Below are positions 1 through 12,399 of a stretch of 64,000 nt of DNA, piece after piece; position 1 is the first letter of the stretch, and each line of letters starts with the position of its first letter. The notes under the pieces were generated by a model, which ran no database searches, was not told the origin of the DNA, and saw only the letters and a program-made list of their open reading frames with translations. Position numbers and translations under genes: made by a program. The DNA comes from Pleodorina starrii (taxonomy: Eukaryota; Chlorophyta; Chlorophyceae; Chlamydomonadales; Volvocaceae). The stretch lies in NCBI GenBank assembly GCA_030267565.1, contig BRXU01000004.1, positions 2,548,501 through 2,612,500 of the forward strand, given 5' to 3'.

Positions 1-77
1 GAGTGGCACTCAGTGAATCAAAGACCCCACCTGCACCCTGCATCCCGCACCCGCCCCCTCTCCCCTGTCCCTCCCAG

Positions 78-3000
78 GGCGACCTTCAGAACGCCTCCCG
101 CGACTTCAAGCGTGCCGCCACCAGCCGCCACAACGGGCGGACCAACGTGATCGGCTACCTGGCGGTGGCGGGTCTGGCCTACCAGCAGCAGCAGTACAAG
201 GAGGCGCTCAGCTAGTGAGGGGGGAGGGGGGGGAGGGGAGGGGAGGGTGAGGGGAAGAGGAAGGGGAGGGAGGATGAGGGAGCTAGCTGGGAAAGGGGCG
301 AAGAAAGGAGGGAAAGGGAAGGAGGGAAGCAAGGAGGGAGGGAGGCTGGGAAGGAAGGAACGAAGGGAGGGCCGCTGATGGGGGGGGCAGGGCGTGCGGC
401 CGCCGACGGACACGACCGTGCGTATGAGTTCGACCCCCCGCCAATCGGCTTAGCTCGCGGCGCTGCGGTACGCCCCTCCCCTCACCTTCCCACCCCCTTC
501 CCTCCCCCTGCAGATCCAATGACACATTGCACTCTTACCGACCCTCCCCTGCACCCTCCCCCTCCTCCCCCCTCCTCCCTCCTCCTCCCGCCCCTCCTTC
601 CCAGCTACCGCGCCGCCCTGCGCGAGTTCCCCGGCCCCGGCTGCCCCGCCGAGGTGCGGCTGGGCATCGCCGCGTGCGCCTTCAAGCTGGGTGACCTGGT
701 CACCGCCCGGGCTGCCTACCGGCGGGTGCTGGCGCTGGACCCCGACTGCGCGGACGCATACCTGGGGCTGGCGGTGCTGGCGGCCAGTGACGCCAACGTG
801 CAGCAGGTGGGGGTGAGGGGGAGAGGGAGGGGGGGCGGGCTGCGGGCAGCGGGAGGGGGCTGGGGGAAGGGGCTGGAATGCCTGGTTACGTGAGTCGCGG
901 GTCCGGCGACAAGAGGGGATGATGGGGTTCGGGGTATCTTTCTGCCGGGCGCTGCCGCGCCCGTGCGCCCCCTCCCATCGGCCGTCGACCGCCTGTCTTT
1001 GACGCCCTCCACACCACCCCCCTCTCCTCCCGCATTCCCCGCATCCACCGACGCCCCACGCCCCTGCCCCCACCCCCCCCTCGCTTTCATGGGCGCATGG
1101 TAGTCCCCCTACCTGCCTACCTCCCTGCCCCCCTGGCCCTTCCCCTTTTGCTGGCTTGGTTTCCTGATCTACACCTCGCTTCCACAGCTCTTCCGGCTGC
1201 GGGCATTGTCCAACCCCAACTCGCCCGCCTCCTTGCCTTCCCTCCCCCTCCCCCTCCCCCCCCCCCCCACACACCTCCGCAGGGCCTGGCCGACTGCTTG
1301 CGCCACCTGCTCACTGCCTTTCAGCTGCAGCCGAGTCACGTGGGGGTGCTCACACACCTGGCCCACTACTGCCTACTGCAGGTCAGGAGTGCAGGGGGGC
1401 GGGGGGACGAGGTGGGGGGGTGGGGCGGGGCTGGCCTTGGGGGCGGGGTGGGTGGGCCACGGGTCGGAATGGGTGGGGGCGGGGTGGGTAGGGTACATAA
1501 CGGTCTTTAGCGGCAAGAGCCGCCAGGGTGGGCAGGTGGTTGTGTGTATGTGTAAGTACAGGTGGAGTGTTCCTATCGGAACGGGGAGGGGGGGCGGGGC
1601 TCTAACCGAGGGGGCCCTTGCACGCGCACCACACGAGGGAGCGAGCGAGCGGTTCATCGGGTCGGTCTCACTTGCCGACTCCAGGGCGCAGCCCCATCCC
1701 CAGTGGGCCAGCTCCCCTCCTGGGCAACCGCCTTGCTGCCCTGCGTTGCGCTGATGCCACTTCCGCCTCCTCCCCCGCTGCTGCTGTCACCGCTGCCGTG
1801 CAGGGCAGTGCAGACAAGGCGGAGGCGCTGGCGCGGGCGGCGCTGGAGGGCGCTGAGGCGCTGCCGGCGGCGGCGGGCGGGGCTGCGGCGGACGGCCCGC
1901 GGGCGGAGGCGATGACGCTGCTGGCGCGGGCGCTGCACGCACAGGGGCGGGTGGACGAGGCGCGAGCGGAGTATGCCAAGGTGTGCGGATGTGTGTGTGG
2001 GGGGGGGTGGGGTGGGGGGAGTTGAGGGGGTGCGGGGTTGGGGGGTAAAAACGGCGATACCCGGAGGGGTTGGGGGGTAGGGGCGTGCAGGGTTGCAGGG
2101 GATTTGGAGGTGGGTGTGCGGGTGGGGAGGGGGGGTGGAGGCGAGGGTGTGGGCGCGGGGAAGGGTGTACTTGGGCCGGGCCGGGGCGGTGAGCGGCTGC
2201 TGGCCCCGTCCCGCCCCGACCCGGCTTTGGGGAAGGGCGGTCGGTCCGGTGAGAGAAGTCAGATAGTCCGAACCCATCACCAACAGCAGCAGCAGCAGAA
2301 ACCCCCCGTCCCGCGATCCATCATCAAGATGCCCCCCTTACCCCGCCCCTTCGTCGCTCTGGCGTGTACTGCATGTCGTACGTGCCCGGCCTCCGATGGC
2401 TCCGAGCGTTTGCAGAGCGCGGAATTCCCTCCCGCGCGCGCACGCCACCCCTACCTACCACACCCCGACTCTCCCCCGTACGCCGCATCGTCTCAATCGC
2501 TCTCTGCCCTTCACGTCGCATGCCAGCCTGCCGGTCAAGCCCGCCTGTGGGGGCTGCTCCGCCCGCTGTAAACACACCCTCACCCCCTAACCCGCCACTC
2601 CGCCACCCGCGCCCTCAGGCCTGCGCGCTCGACAAGCGCAGCCCGCTCCCCCGCCTGGGTATGGCCCAGACGTACTGCTCCGCGGGCCAGCTGGTGAATG
2701 CGGCCACAGAGCTGGAGGAGGCGCTCAAGGCGGCACCCGCATTCTATGACGCGCTCAAGGTAGGTGGGGGGGGTGGGTGGGGGGGACCGGGGCGTTCCCT
2801 CTGTGGGTTCTTCGTTGTTACCCCTCCCTCCCCTCCTCCCTCCTCCCTCCCCCCCCGGTGCCTTGACGGTGCTCCACACCCCGGTCGGCGTGTGTGTGTA
2901 TGCGTGTGTGTGCCGCAGATCCTGGGCCAGCTGCTGCCGGCGCTGAACCGCGACGGGGGCTCCGCCGCCGCCGCGTCGACCCGCGGGTCGGCCTCCGCCT

Positions 3001-6000
3001 CCGGCGCCGGCGCCGCTGCCGGCGACGGCTCCTCCGGCGGCCGCCTGGCCGCTACGGTGTCCATGCTGAAGGACGCCACCTCCAAGCAGCCCGCAGATGC
3101 GGACATGTGGGAGATGCTGGGGGAGCTGCTGGCGCCCACCGACCCGGCGGGTCAGTGCGTGTGTTGCGTCTGACTGAAAGTCTGTCTGCCTGTCCTCCTC
3201 CTGCTGCTGCTGCTGCTGCTCCATCGGTATGACGACTGCCCGTTCCCGCTCCGTGTCGATTGCTGGCCTGCTGGCAGAACGGCATGCGCTTCCCGCGCTG
3301 CATCCCGGTCGTTTTCCCCCTCCCTCCCACCGGCCCGCCCCCCTCCCTCCGCTACTGCCATGCGCTGCGGTTCTCCGCTTCCACGGCCGTCCCCCCTTCT
3401 CCCCCCCCATACACACACCGTTCTTATTACCCCCCATACACACACACACCTCGCCAGTATCAGGTTCACATTGAACTCTTGCAACCCCATCCCCCGCCCA
3501 TCGACACGCACCCACACACCCTCCCACCCACCCAATCCGCCAGGCGCTCTGGCGGCATACAAGAAGGCGCTCGACGCGCACGGTGCCGTGCAAGCCGAGA
3601 TCGACAAGCGCCGGGCGGCGGCGGCGGAGCGCGCAGCGGCGCGGCGCGCCGCCGCCGAGGCGCGGCGGCTCGAGCGACGGGAGCGGCGGGCGGCGCGGGA
3701 GGAGGCGCGCGCGGCGCGGCGTGAGGCCAAGCGCGCGCGGCAGGGTCAGCGCAGGCAGGGAGCGGATGTGGACATGGATAACCTGTTTGGCTCGGATGAC
3801 GAGGAGGATGGGGAGGAGGAGGGGGCGGGGCGGGAGGAGGAGGAGGAGCGGGCGGCTGCGGCAGATGAGGCGGCGGCGGAGGAGGCGGAGCGGGAGGAGG
3901 AGGCGGCGCAGCTGGCGGAGGGTGGGTGGGTGGGTGGAGGGGTAGCGGGTGACAGGCCAAAGAGGCAACAAGCTGACAGACGGTGGGCGGGTGGGTGGGT
4001 GGGTGGGTGGGGTCGACTGTAGCAAACACCGGCAATGGGGTATGCTTGAAGTGTGTCGGGACCATCATGGGGGTGCTCTGATTTCACAGAGGCGTATGCT
4101 CGCAACTGGGACGCTGACCAGGACCAGAAGCGCAGCGCGGGTCGGCGGGTCGCCCTTTGCCGCCGGCCCTCCCGCTCACGCCTCCCACCTCCCCTCCCCT
4201 CCCCTCCCTCCCCTCCCCAACACACACACTCCCGCCTCCCACCTCTCCCCCAGGCGCCGGCCGCTGCGCCACTGCCGCCGCTGACCCCCTGCCGACTCCC
4301 GACACCCCACCCCCACCCCTCTCTCCCATGTTTCGTGCCCATCTCCCCGTCTTGACCCTTTCCCCACCCCACCCACCCAACCCGTCTGCTCTCCCCCCCC
4401 TCCGCTCCGCTCACCCCAAACGTTGCCCCCCCAACTCCAACCCGCCGAGTGCTTTTCAGAGGCTGAGGAGGCGTCCATTCCCGACCACCAGGTTCCCGCC
4501 CGCCTGCTCAACAACGCAGCGGTGCTGCACTATAGGTGGGTGGGTGAGGTGGCGGGCGGGGGAGGGGGCTGCAGGAGAGTGCAGGGCGAACCTGACACTG
4601 GTGTGTGTTGGTGTGTGTGTGGGGGGGGGGGGGTACAGGCAGCGAGTGAAGGAAGGCGGGAGGCAGTTGGTGTGTTGGCGTTGGATGCGCGGGAATTGAT
4701 CTGTGTGGTGGTGTGTGGGTAAGTGGGGTTGGAGGTGGGTAAAAAGAAAATACCGCAGCGGAGACGGAGACGGCGTTAGCGAACGGACCCAGAACCCAGC
4801 AATACTGAGGGGGGCCACCCGGTCCGCATTTGCACTCCACACGTCCCCCTCCCTCCCTCCCCCAACAACCAACCCTCGGCGTCCAGGGCCGGCGAGGTGG
4901 GTGGCGCCATGTCCCTGCTTCAGCGCGCCCTGGCCGCCATGTCCCGCGGCGCTGACGGCTGCGGCGGTGTGAGCTCCCACATGCACCTGGCCACACTCAC
5001 ATTCAACCGGGCCCGACTCATGGAGGCGAGCGGGGAGTACAAGGCGGCCACACAGCTGTACAAGGCAAGAGGCAGGGAGGGGGGGAGGGCGGGGGGGAGG
5101 GAGGGGGGGAGGCAGGGAGGGATGGGGTGGGTGGGGGAATGGGAAGGGGGTGGGTGCCTGTCTTACCCCCTCCCCCACGCTCCACCCACCCTCGTGCGTC
5201 GGTAGGTGTTTTCAGGGTCTGGGTTAAATTGCGGTGCCCCCTGGATCACCCCTCTCTCCCCCCGGCGCACACATACACACACTCACACACACCGCCACCT
5301 CCCCAACGTTTCGATTCTTCCGGAACGTTCATTGCAACTCGCCCCCACGGCCGTCCACGGGCCCGTTTGCTGACGTCACCTCCGTCCCTCCGCTGCGCTA
5401 CCTAATCTTTAATTATTGCACACCCTCTCCCTCCTCCCCCTCCCTCTCCTCCCCCTCCTCCCCCTCCCCTCCCCCCCCCAGGACGTGCTTTCTGAGCACC
5501 CCACCTACATCGACTGCTACCTGCGCCTGGCGTGTATTGCCCGGGCCAAGGGGAACCACAAGGAGGCGCTGCGGTACGCGCAGGTGAGCCAGCGGGGGGG
5601 GGGCAGGAGGGGGGAGGGAGGGGGGGAGGGGCCAATGGGAAAACATAAGATGTCGAAGGAGGTGCGTTTTGGAGGGTGGGGGCAAAGACGAAGCTGCGGG
5701 AAGGGAGGAAGGAGGCTGCTGGGGGATCGGCTGCCGGAACGTGCGTGTGTGCGTTTGTATGTGGGTGTGGGGTGGGCGGGGGGCGGACGTAAGCAGCCCG
5801 AACTCCGGAGTCCGGACTGGGTCCTTGCTTCGATGTGCCGTACAGCATTTGCGGCGGGGGGGGGCGCTGAGCGGCCACTCTCCGCACCCGGTCAACCTAC
5901 CCGCCCCCTCCTCCCCTTCTCTCCTCCCCCCCGGTTACGTGGCTAAGCAACCCTCCTCGCCCTGCTCCCCCTTTGCTCCCCCCGGGCTCCCCCCGGCCCC

Positions 6001-9000
6001 TCCCGCCCCTCCCAGTCCGCTCTGGATGCTGAGGGCGGCCACGCGGACGCACTGGCCCTCATGAGCCAACTGCACATGGAGCGGAGGGACTACGAGGCGG
6101 CGGGGAGGGTGGGTGGGGGGGGCGGGGGGGGTAATTAAAACGGCCCGGGACGAGGGAGGGGGGGGGTGGGGGGCGGGGCGGGGGGTTGGGGCGGGAACGG
6201 AGGTGGGGAGCGCTCGTGGGGCTACGACGCGGCGGGGAGGGTGGGTAACGGAGCATTTAGCCGTCCATTAGGTCAAGGGCGGGGTCGGGAGTGGGAGTGG
6301 GAGTGTGGGACTGGGTCGGAGAGCGGGGTGAGGAGGGTAAAGGGGAGGGGAGGGGAGGGAGGACAGGAGGAAGGAGGGGGGGTGACGGTTCCGGAGGGGT
6401 TGGGAGCAACCGAGCCTGGGCCTGAGGGGCGGTGAGCGGGGAGGGGGCGCGTAGTTGGAGGGGCAAGGGCGCGCCTCTCCAAACCATTGTGTCATCATCT
6501 CCTCCCCCGGTGCCCCACCCCACCCGACCTCACCTCACCCACTGCTCACCCACTTCCCACCCACACACTCGGCACCGCGCCTGCCGCCCACCCCCACCCC
6601 CACCCCGCCATCCGCTTTTCCGCACCTTCTGTCTGTCCCTCTAAGCTCCCCTCGCAGGATTCCCTGTTTCGTTCTTGCACTAACACTCTTCACCCCCACC
6701 CCACCCCCACCCCACACCCCACCCCACACCCCCCACCCCCTCAGACTCTGATCCAGCTGCTTCAGGACGGCGGCTCCAAGCGGGACGTGTACGGCCGCAT
6801 AGGCTACGCCAACACCTACCTGTGCACCGCCCCGCGGGACAGGCGGGACGACTCGGCCATGAAGGCGGAGGCCAGGTTCAGCAAGGTACCGTACTGGGAA
6901 CCCCCGGGCGGGGGTGGGAGGGGTGGACAGGTGCAGGGAGCCAGTCGCAGGGTGTCCCAGCCGCCCAAAGGGTCCCAGCCGCCCGAGGAGGAGGCGCACC
7001 GAGGAGCGAGCGAGCGCAGAGAGCGACAGTCCCGGTGCTCCGACTGCGCAGCTAACAGGCAGACCTGGTCCCCCTGGATAACCCCATCCTTCCCGCCTGC
7101 GTCCCACCGCTGCGGTGTGTCCTCGTTTCTTTTCTCTTGCAACCGCCTCCACCTCTGGACTGCCTCCTGCATCCCTCCCTACTCTTACCCCCCACTCCCC
7201 CCTGCGCCCTCCCCCTCCCCTCCCCTCCCCCGCTCTCCCCTCCAAAGGCTCTTGACGAGTACCGCTCCGTGTTGGAGGCCGACCCGCGCAACGTGTGGGC
7301 GGCGAACGGCTGCGGGGCGGCACTGGCGGAACTGGGCTACCTGGATGCGGCGCAGGTGGGGGCGGGGGGTGGGGGATCGGGGTTTGGGAGCGGGAAGAGG
7401 AGTAACGGCGAGAGAGGGTGAGGAAGGCCGGACCGCAGCGCCCACCTCGATGCGGATGTGGTGTGGTGTGGTAGGTGTTACCCAGCGGTGCCTCCCTGGT
7501 GCGGCAGCTCCCTACCTCCCTCCCTCCCTCCCTCCCTCCCTCCTGCCGTCCGTGTTGTGTTGCGTCTCCACCTCCGTCTCCATCCTCCGACGAAATGAGG
7601 CGTCCGCCCGCCAGCCCGCCAGCCAATCGCCAGCCCGCCTCTCCGCTTGCTTGCACGCGGCCTGTTCACGCCTGTTTTGGAGATTAGGAGAGCGTAACCC
7701 AGCTGGAAAAGTACGATGTCAGACGGGAAAGTCCACCAGCGAGTGGAGACGACCACTTGCACAGCACAAACCCCTTAAAAAAACCCTCCCTCCGATCAGT
7801 TGGTGGGGGCTCGGTGGAAGACGAGGCGAGGTTGGGTGTGGTAGGCGACGACTGAGGGCGGGGCTTTGCACTCCTCCCCCTCCCTTCCGCCGCCCCCACG
7901 TCATCAAACCGCCCTCCCCCTTCCCCCATTCCCCTCCCTCTCTCCTCCTCCCCTCTCCTCCCCGCCTCCCCCCCTCCCCCCAGTCCATCTTCTCCGAGGT
8001 GTACGCCTCCATGGCCCTCTCCGACGGCTTCCTCACCATCCCCGATGTGCTCATTAACCTGGCCAACGTGCACCTGGCGCGGTGCGACTACCAGGATGCC
8101 GTACACCTGTACCGCACGGCACTCGACAAGCTGGAGCACAAACACCACCCGCAGGCACGTCCGTGCGCGTGCGCGCGTGTGTGTGTGCGTGTGTGTTGTT
8201 ATCAACGCCAACAAAGGGAAGGGGAGGGGCCCACAGAGCAAAGGGGGGAGGTTTCCTTCCTTGGGGAGAGAGAGAGGAGCAGTTGGCAAAAACTTCGGCA
8301 GATGTGCCCAACCAACCAACCAACGACGCCCAAACTGCTGCGTCACGGGCGCACCAAACGCCCGCGTCCCAAACTCCCAATGCACCAACCGAATTAACCG
8401 ACCCCAACCACCGCAGGTTCTGCTGTACCTTGCCCGTGCGCTGTACGACAGCAACAAGCTGAATGAGGCCCAGTCCTGTCTCAAGCGAGCCATCCACCTG
8501 GCACCCACAGATTACAAACTGAGGTTCAATTACGCGCTCACAATGCAGGTGGGGACTGGGAGGGGTGGGAGGGGGTGGGAGGGGTGGGTAGGGTGGTGTG
8601 TGTTTTGGGGGCGGGGATGTGGGTGTGTATGGAGGGGTAGGAGAAGGGGGGTTTATGGGAGGGAAAACACGCATGTGGTCGTTTGGGTTTTTGTTTTTGC
8701 GCCACCCATGCGTTTGGGCTGGTGGGGGTAAAGTGTGTGTGTTTTGGGGGGAGGGGATAATGTCCACGAGTAGGCCCCACCGGCCGCTCCACACGGCCGC
8801 TCTTCCTCTGTGACGTGGTGAGGTGCGACCGCGATGTTGTGTAACCCCCAAATTCCCCCCTCACTCCCCCCAATCCCCCCTTCCCCCCTCCCTTCGTCCC
8901 CAATCTCTCTCTCCCCCCCAGGAGTGGGCTGTCCGCAGCTTCCGTAAGGAGCGCCCCCCCGGGGACCCCTCCAAGCTGCCCGACCTGCAGCGAGCGGAGC

Positions 9001-12000
9001 TACTGCTCAAGGAGGTGAGGGGGGGGCGGGGAGAGGGGGGGGACGGGGCGGGGGGGGCGTTTGGGGGTTGAAAAGGGGTAGACCCGCAAGGCGGCGACCC
9101 GGGGTGGTGTGGGGGCGGATGGGTTGAGGGGCGAGGCGGGGGTGTCCTGGCAGGGGGATGGCTCGCTTGTTAGGAAGGGAGGGCGAGGCAGACGAGGAGG
9201 TGTAAACGGGGCAATCAACGTGGGCGGGAGTAAAGAGTACGGTATAAGGAGGAGAGGGAGGGAGGGAGGGAGGGAGGGCGGAAGAGCAATGGTCAAGGGG
9301 CCGCGGGAGTCTTCCCAGCCACGCCCAGGGCACCCCCTTTCCCGTCCCTGCCCCCGGCCCCGTCAATATTTTTCTGAATCCGCCCCTTCTCCCGCCGCGG
9401 CATCACCTTCATTACCGCCTCCCCTTCTGTTACTTTACCGTTCACGGGCTCCGGCCTATACGTGGATAACCCCCCTTCACACACATACGCATACACACAC
9501 ACGACACCCCTCCCCGCCCCCCCCCTCCAGGCCCACCGCCACTACGAGCACCTCAAGGTGTTGGGTCGGGAGCGCTCCGGACTGGATGAGGTGAAGCTCA
9601 CCGCACATGTCAACTTCTGCGCCGCGCAGCTGCAAAAGGTGGGGCAGAGGGGAAAGAGGCCGGGACAGGCGGGAGGCAAAGGGAGGTTTCGTTTTTCCGG
9701 TTGGTTGGTTGGTTGGTTGGTTGGTTGGGTCTCGCTCTCCTTACTGGAAAGGAAAGGAGGGGGGTGCGGGCAAGGGGCACGGCGGGGAGGGGGGAACTGA
9801 GGGCAGGGGTACTCCGGCATTGGAGGCGGGGAAGGGGAAGGGCGGGCCGAGCAGCAGTCCCCACCCAGCACGTTCCCCTCCCCCCACCCCATGGTCGCAC
9901 TCCACCATCAAACCCCTTCCATCCCCTTATCGCACTACTTTTCTCTACCCCCCAACCCCCCGGTATCTTCTTTTTACCCCCCACCCCCCCACCCCCCCAC
10001 CCCCCACCTCCTTCACCCGCAGACTCCCGACCTGCTTGATGCCGCCATCAAGGAGGACTACGAGGCCCGACTGCGGCGTCACGAGCAGATCAAGATGCGC
10101 GAGGCGGCGGAGGCGGAGCGGCAGGCGGAGGAGCTGCGCAAGCAGGCGGAGGAGGAGGAGGCGCGGAGGAGGAGGAACGCCATGGCGCGCGCGGCGCAGG
10201 AGAAGTGAGTGGGTGGCTGGCGGCACGTGGCCAACCGCCCTCGCCCTCGCCCGCCCGCCCGGGCTGCCTGCCTGCGCAAAGCCGCTCCTCAATCGCCTTA
10301 TTAACCCAGTTGTGACCGCCACCAGCCCCAACCCCGACATGGAACTTTAGTTTTCGTGACTCGGTTTCCAACCCCCGCCTTCAGCCCCGCGGCCCGTCCG
10401 ATCATCCACGACCGATGCAGCAACGGCGGCGCGCCAGATCGCCCTCGCCCTCGCCCGATGCTGGGGTTGGGGCCGGGCCCAGCCCGCCCGCGGCCCCGTC
10501 TCCACCTCGTCGAGCCCCCACCCCCACCCCAACCCCAACCCCTGATGGCCGCTTCCCGTGGGGTGGCCCCTTAGGGCTCCTCCGGGGTGCCTGTGTCAGC
10601 ACAGGCCAGTGCGGACGGCACTGATCGTACTTGCCCCCCCCTCATCCGCAGTGACTCATTGTTTTATAAAGGAGCATATCCCTCCCTGCCCCCCCTTCAT
10701 CCCCCTCGCAGACTGGAGATGCGCAAGGCCGAGTGGCGGCAGCAGGCGGAGCTGATGGCGGACATGGAGGGCGACGGAGCGGGGCGGGAGGGCGGCCGCA
10801 AGCGCCGGCGCGGGGAGGGCGGGGGGGCTGGCGGCAAGAAGCGCAAGGGTGAGGGGTGGGGCAAGGGAACCAGGGGGGGAGGGGTGGCGGGGGCGGGGAG
10901 GAGGGTGGGGGCGAGGGGGTGGGGGCGGGCAGGGGCGTGTGTAGTAGGGCAGGAGGGAGGGAGCTGCATGTGGGGTTTGCTCGGGGACGGGGGAGGCGGC
11001 GGGTGGGTGAGGTGAGGGCAAGGGGGTGCGTGGCTGCGTGCGTGCTGTCGCGTCCGGGGCCACCCCAATCCCGACCCCACCCGGGAGCATCCTTCGGGTT
11101 GGATCCAAAGCACGCCGGTGCGGTCCATTTCTGTTTGCGTCGTTTTGTTTCACACTCACCGCATCTCCCCGCCCCCGGGGGGTTGTCCTCCGCCCCCTCC
11201 GGCCGGGTCGCTGCAACCAGCACCAAGGGCGCACGGCGCTCTCGTGTCTCAACCCCCGCCCCCCATTGGCTTTCCCCCCTCCACGCACCCGGCCCCATAC
11301 ACGGCGCAGACAAGGGCGGTCGCGGCAAGGGCGGTCGGGACGACGTGTTCGGCGACGAGGAGGAGGAGGCGGCGGTGGGCACTGAGCCCGGGGAGGACGA
11401 GCCAGACTACGACGAGGCGAGGGTGAGCGGCGGAACGGCGGAGCGGCCGACTGCCTCGCGCGTCCTTTCATCACAGTCAGTCAGTCAGCACTTGAAGCGG
11501 ATTTTGCAACTCCAAACACCCCAACACCCACCCACCCGACAAACTTCCCTCCCTGGTGTGTCGCAGCGGGCCGCGGGACTGGCCAGCGACGGCGAGGAGG
11601 ACGGCGAGGCGGCCGGACTGGCGGACGAAGACGGCGGCGGCCGCTCCGCCGGCAAGCGCCGCCGGCAGCGGTTGCGTGCGGCGGCGGCAGCGGACGATGA
11701 CGGCGGCGCCGACGCGACGGCTGGCCTGGAGGATGTGGAGGATGAGCCGGTAGGTCACAGGGTGGTGTGCTGATTGGGCGGGTGGGTGGGCGGGTGGGTG
11801 GGTGGGCTGTCCCGATGAATCTTCTTCTTGGGTTGTGTGGTACTCGGCTGCCGTGAGGCGATGGCCGTGGCATGATGCCCCGCATGTACGTTTGCTGCAC
11901 GTGCTCTCTGCCAACCGAGGTCCGAACGACTCGCCGCCGTCGAGTTCCAAATGGGGCGTCGCTCATGCAGATGCAGACAGACCGATAGAGAGACGCAGAG

Positions 12001-12399
12001 ATGCAGAGACACAGAGACGCCTACCGTGTGCATTCTGACGGTGACGTGCCGTGCCGGGGGCTCACTGTGTCGTTATTGCAGGGCGGCGGGGCCGCGGGCG
12101 GGGCTGGGGAGGCGGCTGGCGGCGGTGGCGAGGGGGAGGAGGAGCTCCACGACGCGGTGGCGGCGAACGACGGCGACGGAGGGGAGGACGGCGCCGAGCG
12201 GAGCGGCGGCGGCGTCGGCGGCGGAAGGCGCGGCCGGCGCGGGGCGGCGGCGCTGGAGGACGAGGATGAGGAGGGCGGCGGCGGCGCGGGCGAGGGGGCG
12301 GAGGGCGGGGCCGGCGGTGGCGGCGGTGGCACGGAGGGGGAGCCCAACCCGCAGAACCTGCACCGGGACTTGTTCGGGGATGAAGACGAGGACGAGTGA
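78..12399 (+). CDS. CTR9: CTR9 homologue, Paf1 complex TPR subunit (5' part missing)
   Basis: TPR scaffold of the nuclear Paf1 complex, which travels with RNA polymerase II during elongation and supports histone modification. Exons by phase: 78-214, 605-806, 1283-1381, 1804-1980, 2619-2759, 2919-3150, 3544-3921, 4090-4140 (doubtful), 4460-4535, 4887-5064, 5482-5583, 6016-6108, 6745-6885, 7248-7355, 7984-8154, 8417-8548, 8922-9014, 9531-9638, 10023-10204, 10712-10848, 11310-11422, 11567-11749, 12082-12399. Together they give about 1183 residues in one frame, ending in TGA. CTR9 hallmarks are seen: LLNNAAVLHYR (exon 4460), NVWAANGCGAALAELGY (exon 7248), VLLYLARALYDSNKL (exon 8417), then a charged coiled coil (exon 10023) and an acidic Gly-rich tail ending DLFGDEDEDE. 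The N-terminal TPRs lie left of the window. Exon 3544-3921 adds about 120 Arg/Ala/Glu-rich residues between TPRs. Two introns (after 5064 and 8154) seem to use GC donors. Confidence 0.93.
3544..3921 (+). other. Charged insertion exon within the CTR9 TPR array
   Basis: This exon opens with a normal TPR helix (GALAAYKKALDAHG). It then runs through a long Arg/Ala/Glu-rich stretch likely to form a single alpha helix or coiled coil, a basic patch near a DNLFGSDDEEDGEEE acidic motif, and another Glu/Ala-rich helix. In CTR9 of animals and yeast, as I know the family, the corresponding TPRs follow one another without such an insert. The frame stays open and joins in phase to the next TPR exon at 4460, directly or through the small possible exon 4090-4140. 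It is therefore probably translated rather than retained intron, but only a transcript would settle it. Confidence 0.7.
4738..4814 (+). repeat. Short dispersed repeat, copy in CTR9 intron (best full copy)
   Basis: Taken as reference. It begins GGTAAAAAGAAAATACCGCA, continues through CGGAGACGGAGACGGCGTTA and GCGAACGGACCCAGAACC, and ends CAGCAATACTGAGGGGGG. It lies wholly inside an intron. Confidence 0.8.
5065..5481 (+). other. GC-AG intron of CTR9
   Basis: The upstream exon ends in LYK (TACAAG) and is followed directly by GCAAGA. The downstream exon starts in phase zero after a C-tract and CAG. No GT in the correct phase is present beside the junction. The intron also carries a reverse copy of the short dispersed repeat (5361-5415). 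Confidence 0.65.
5361..5415 (-). repeat. Short dispersed repeat, reverse copy in CTR9 intron
   Basis: The reverse complement contains GCGCAGCGGAGGGACGGAG and GACGTCAGCAAACGGGCC, matching the middle of the 4738 copy. Confidence 0.7.
8155..8416 (+). other. GC-AG intron of CTR9
   Basis: The exon ends in KHHPQ and the intron would begin GCACGT. The next exon opens with VLLYLARAL, in phase with the CTR9 family sequence across this point. The nearest GT (four bases further) would break the frame. Verdict: probable GC donor, weaker consensus than the other GC introns. Confidence 0.55.
9379..9418 (-). repeat. Short dispersed repeat, reverse partial copy in CTR9 intron
   Basis: The reverse complement reads GGTAATGAAGGTGATGCCGC then GGCGGGAGAAGGGGCGG, matching the first half of the element. 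The TATACGTGGATAACC motif follows 35 bases later. Confidence 0.6.
9453..9475 (+). repeat. GCCTATACGTGGATAACC motif, CTR9 intron copy
   Basis: The 18-base motif occurs here, at 24587-24605 (plus) and at 44898-44919 (minus), each time near a copy of the short dispersed repeat. Confidence 0.75.

Noticed and set aside
4090..4140. 51-base exon of CTR9
   Set aside because: Kept only as doubtful. It preserves phase, but the gene is in frame without it and its donor (GTCGGC) is poor.
6487..8397. 636-codon plus-strand open frame
   Set aside because: It runs through CTR9 introns and includes three true CTR9 exons in frame. The rest is C-rich intron sequence without family resemblance.
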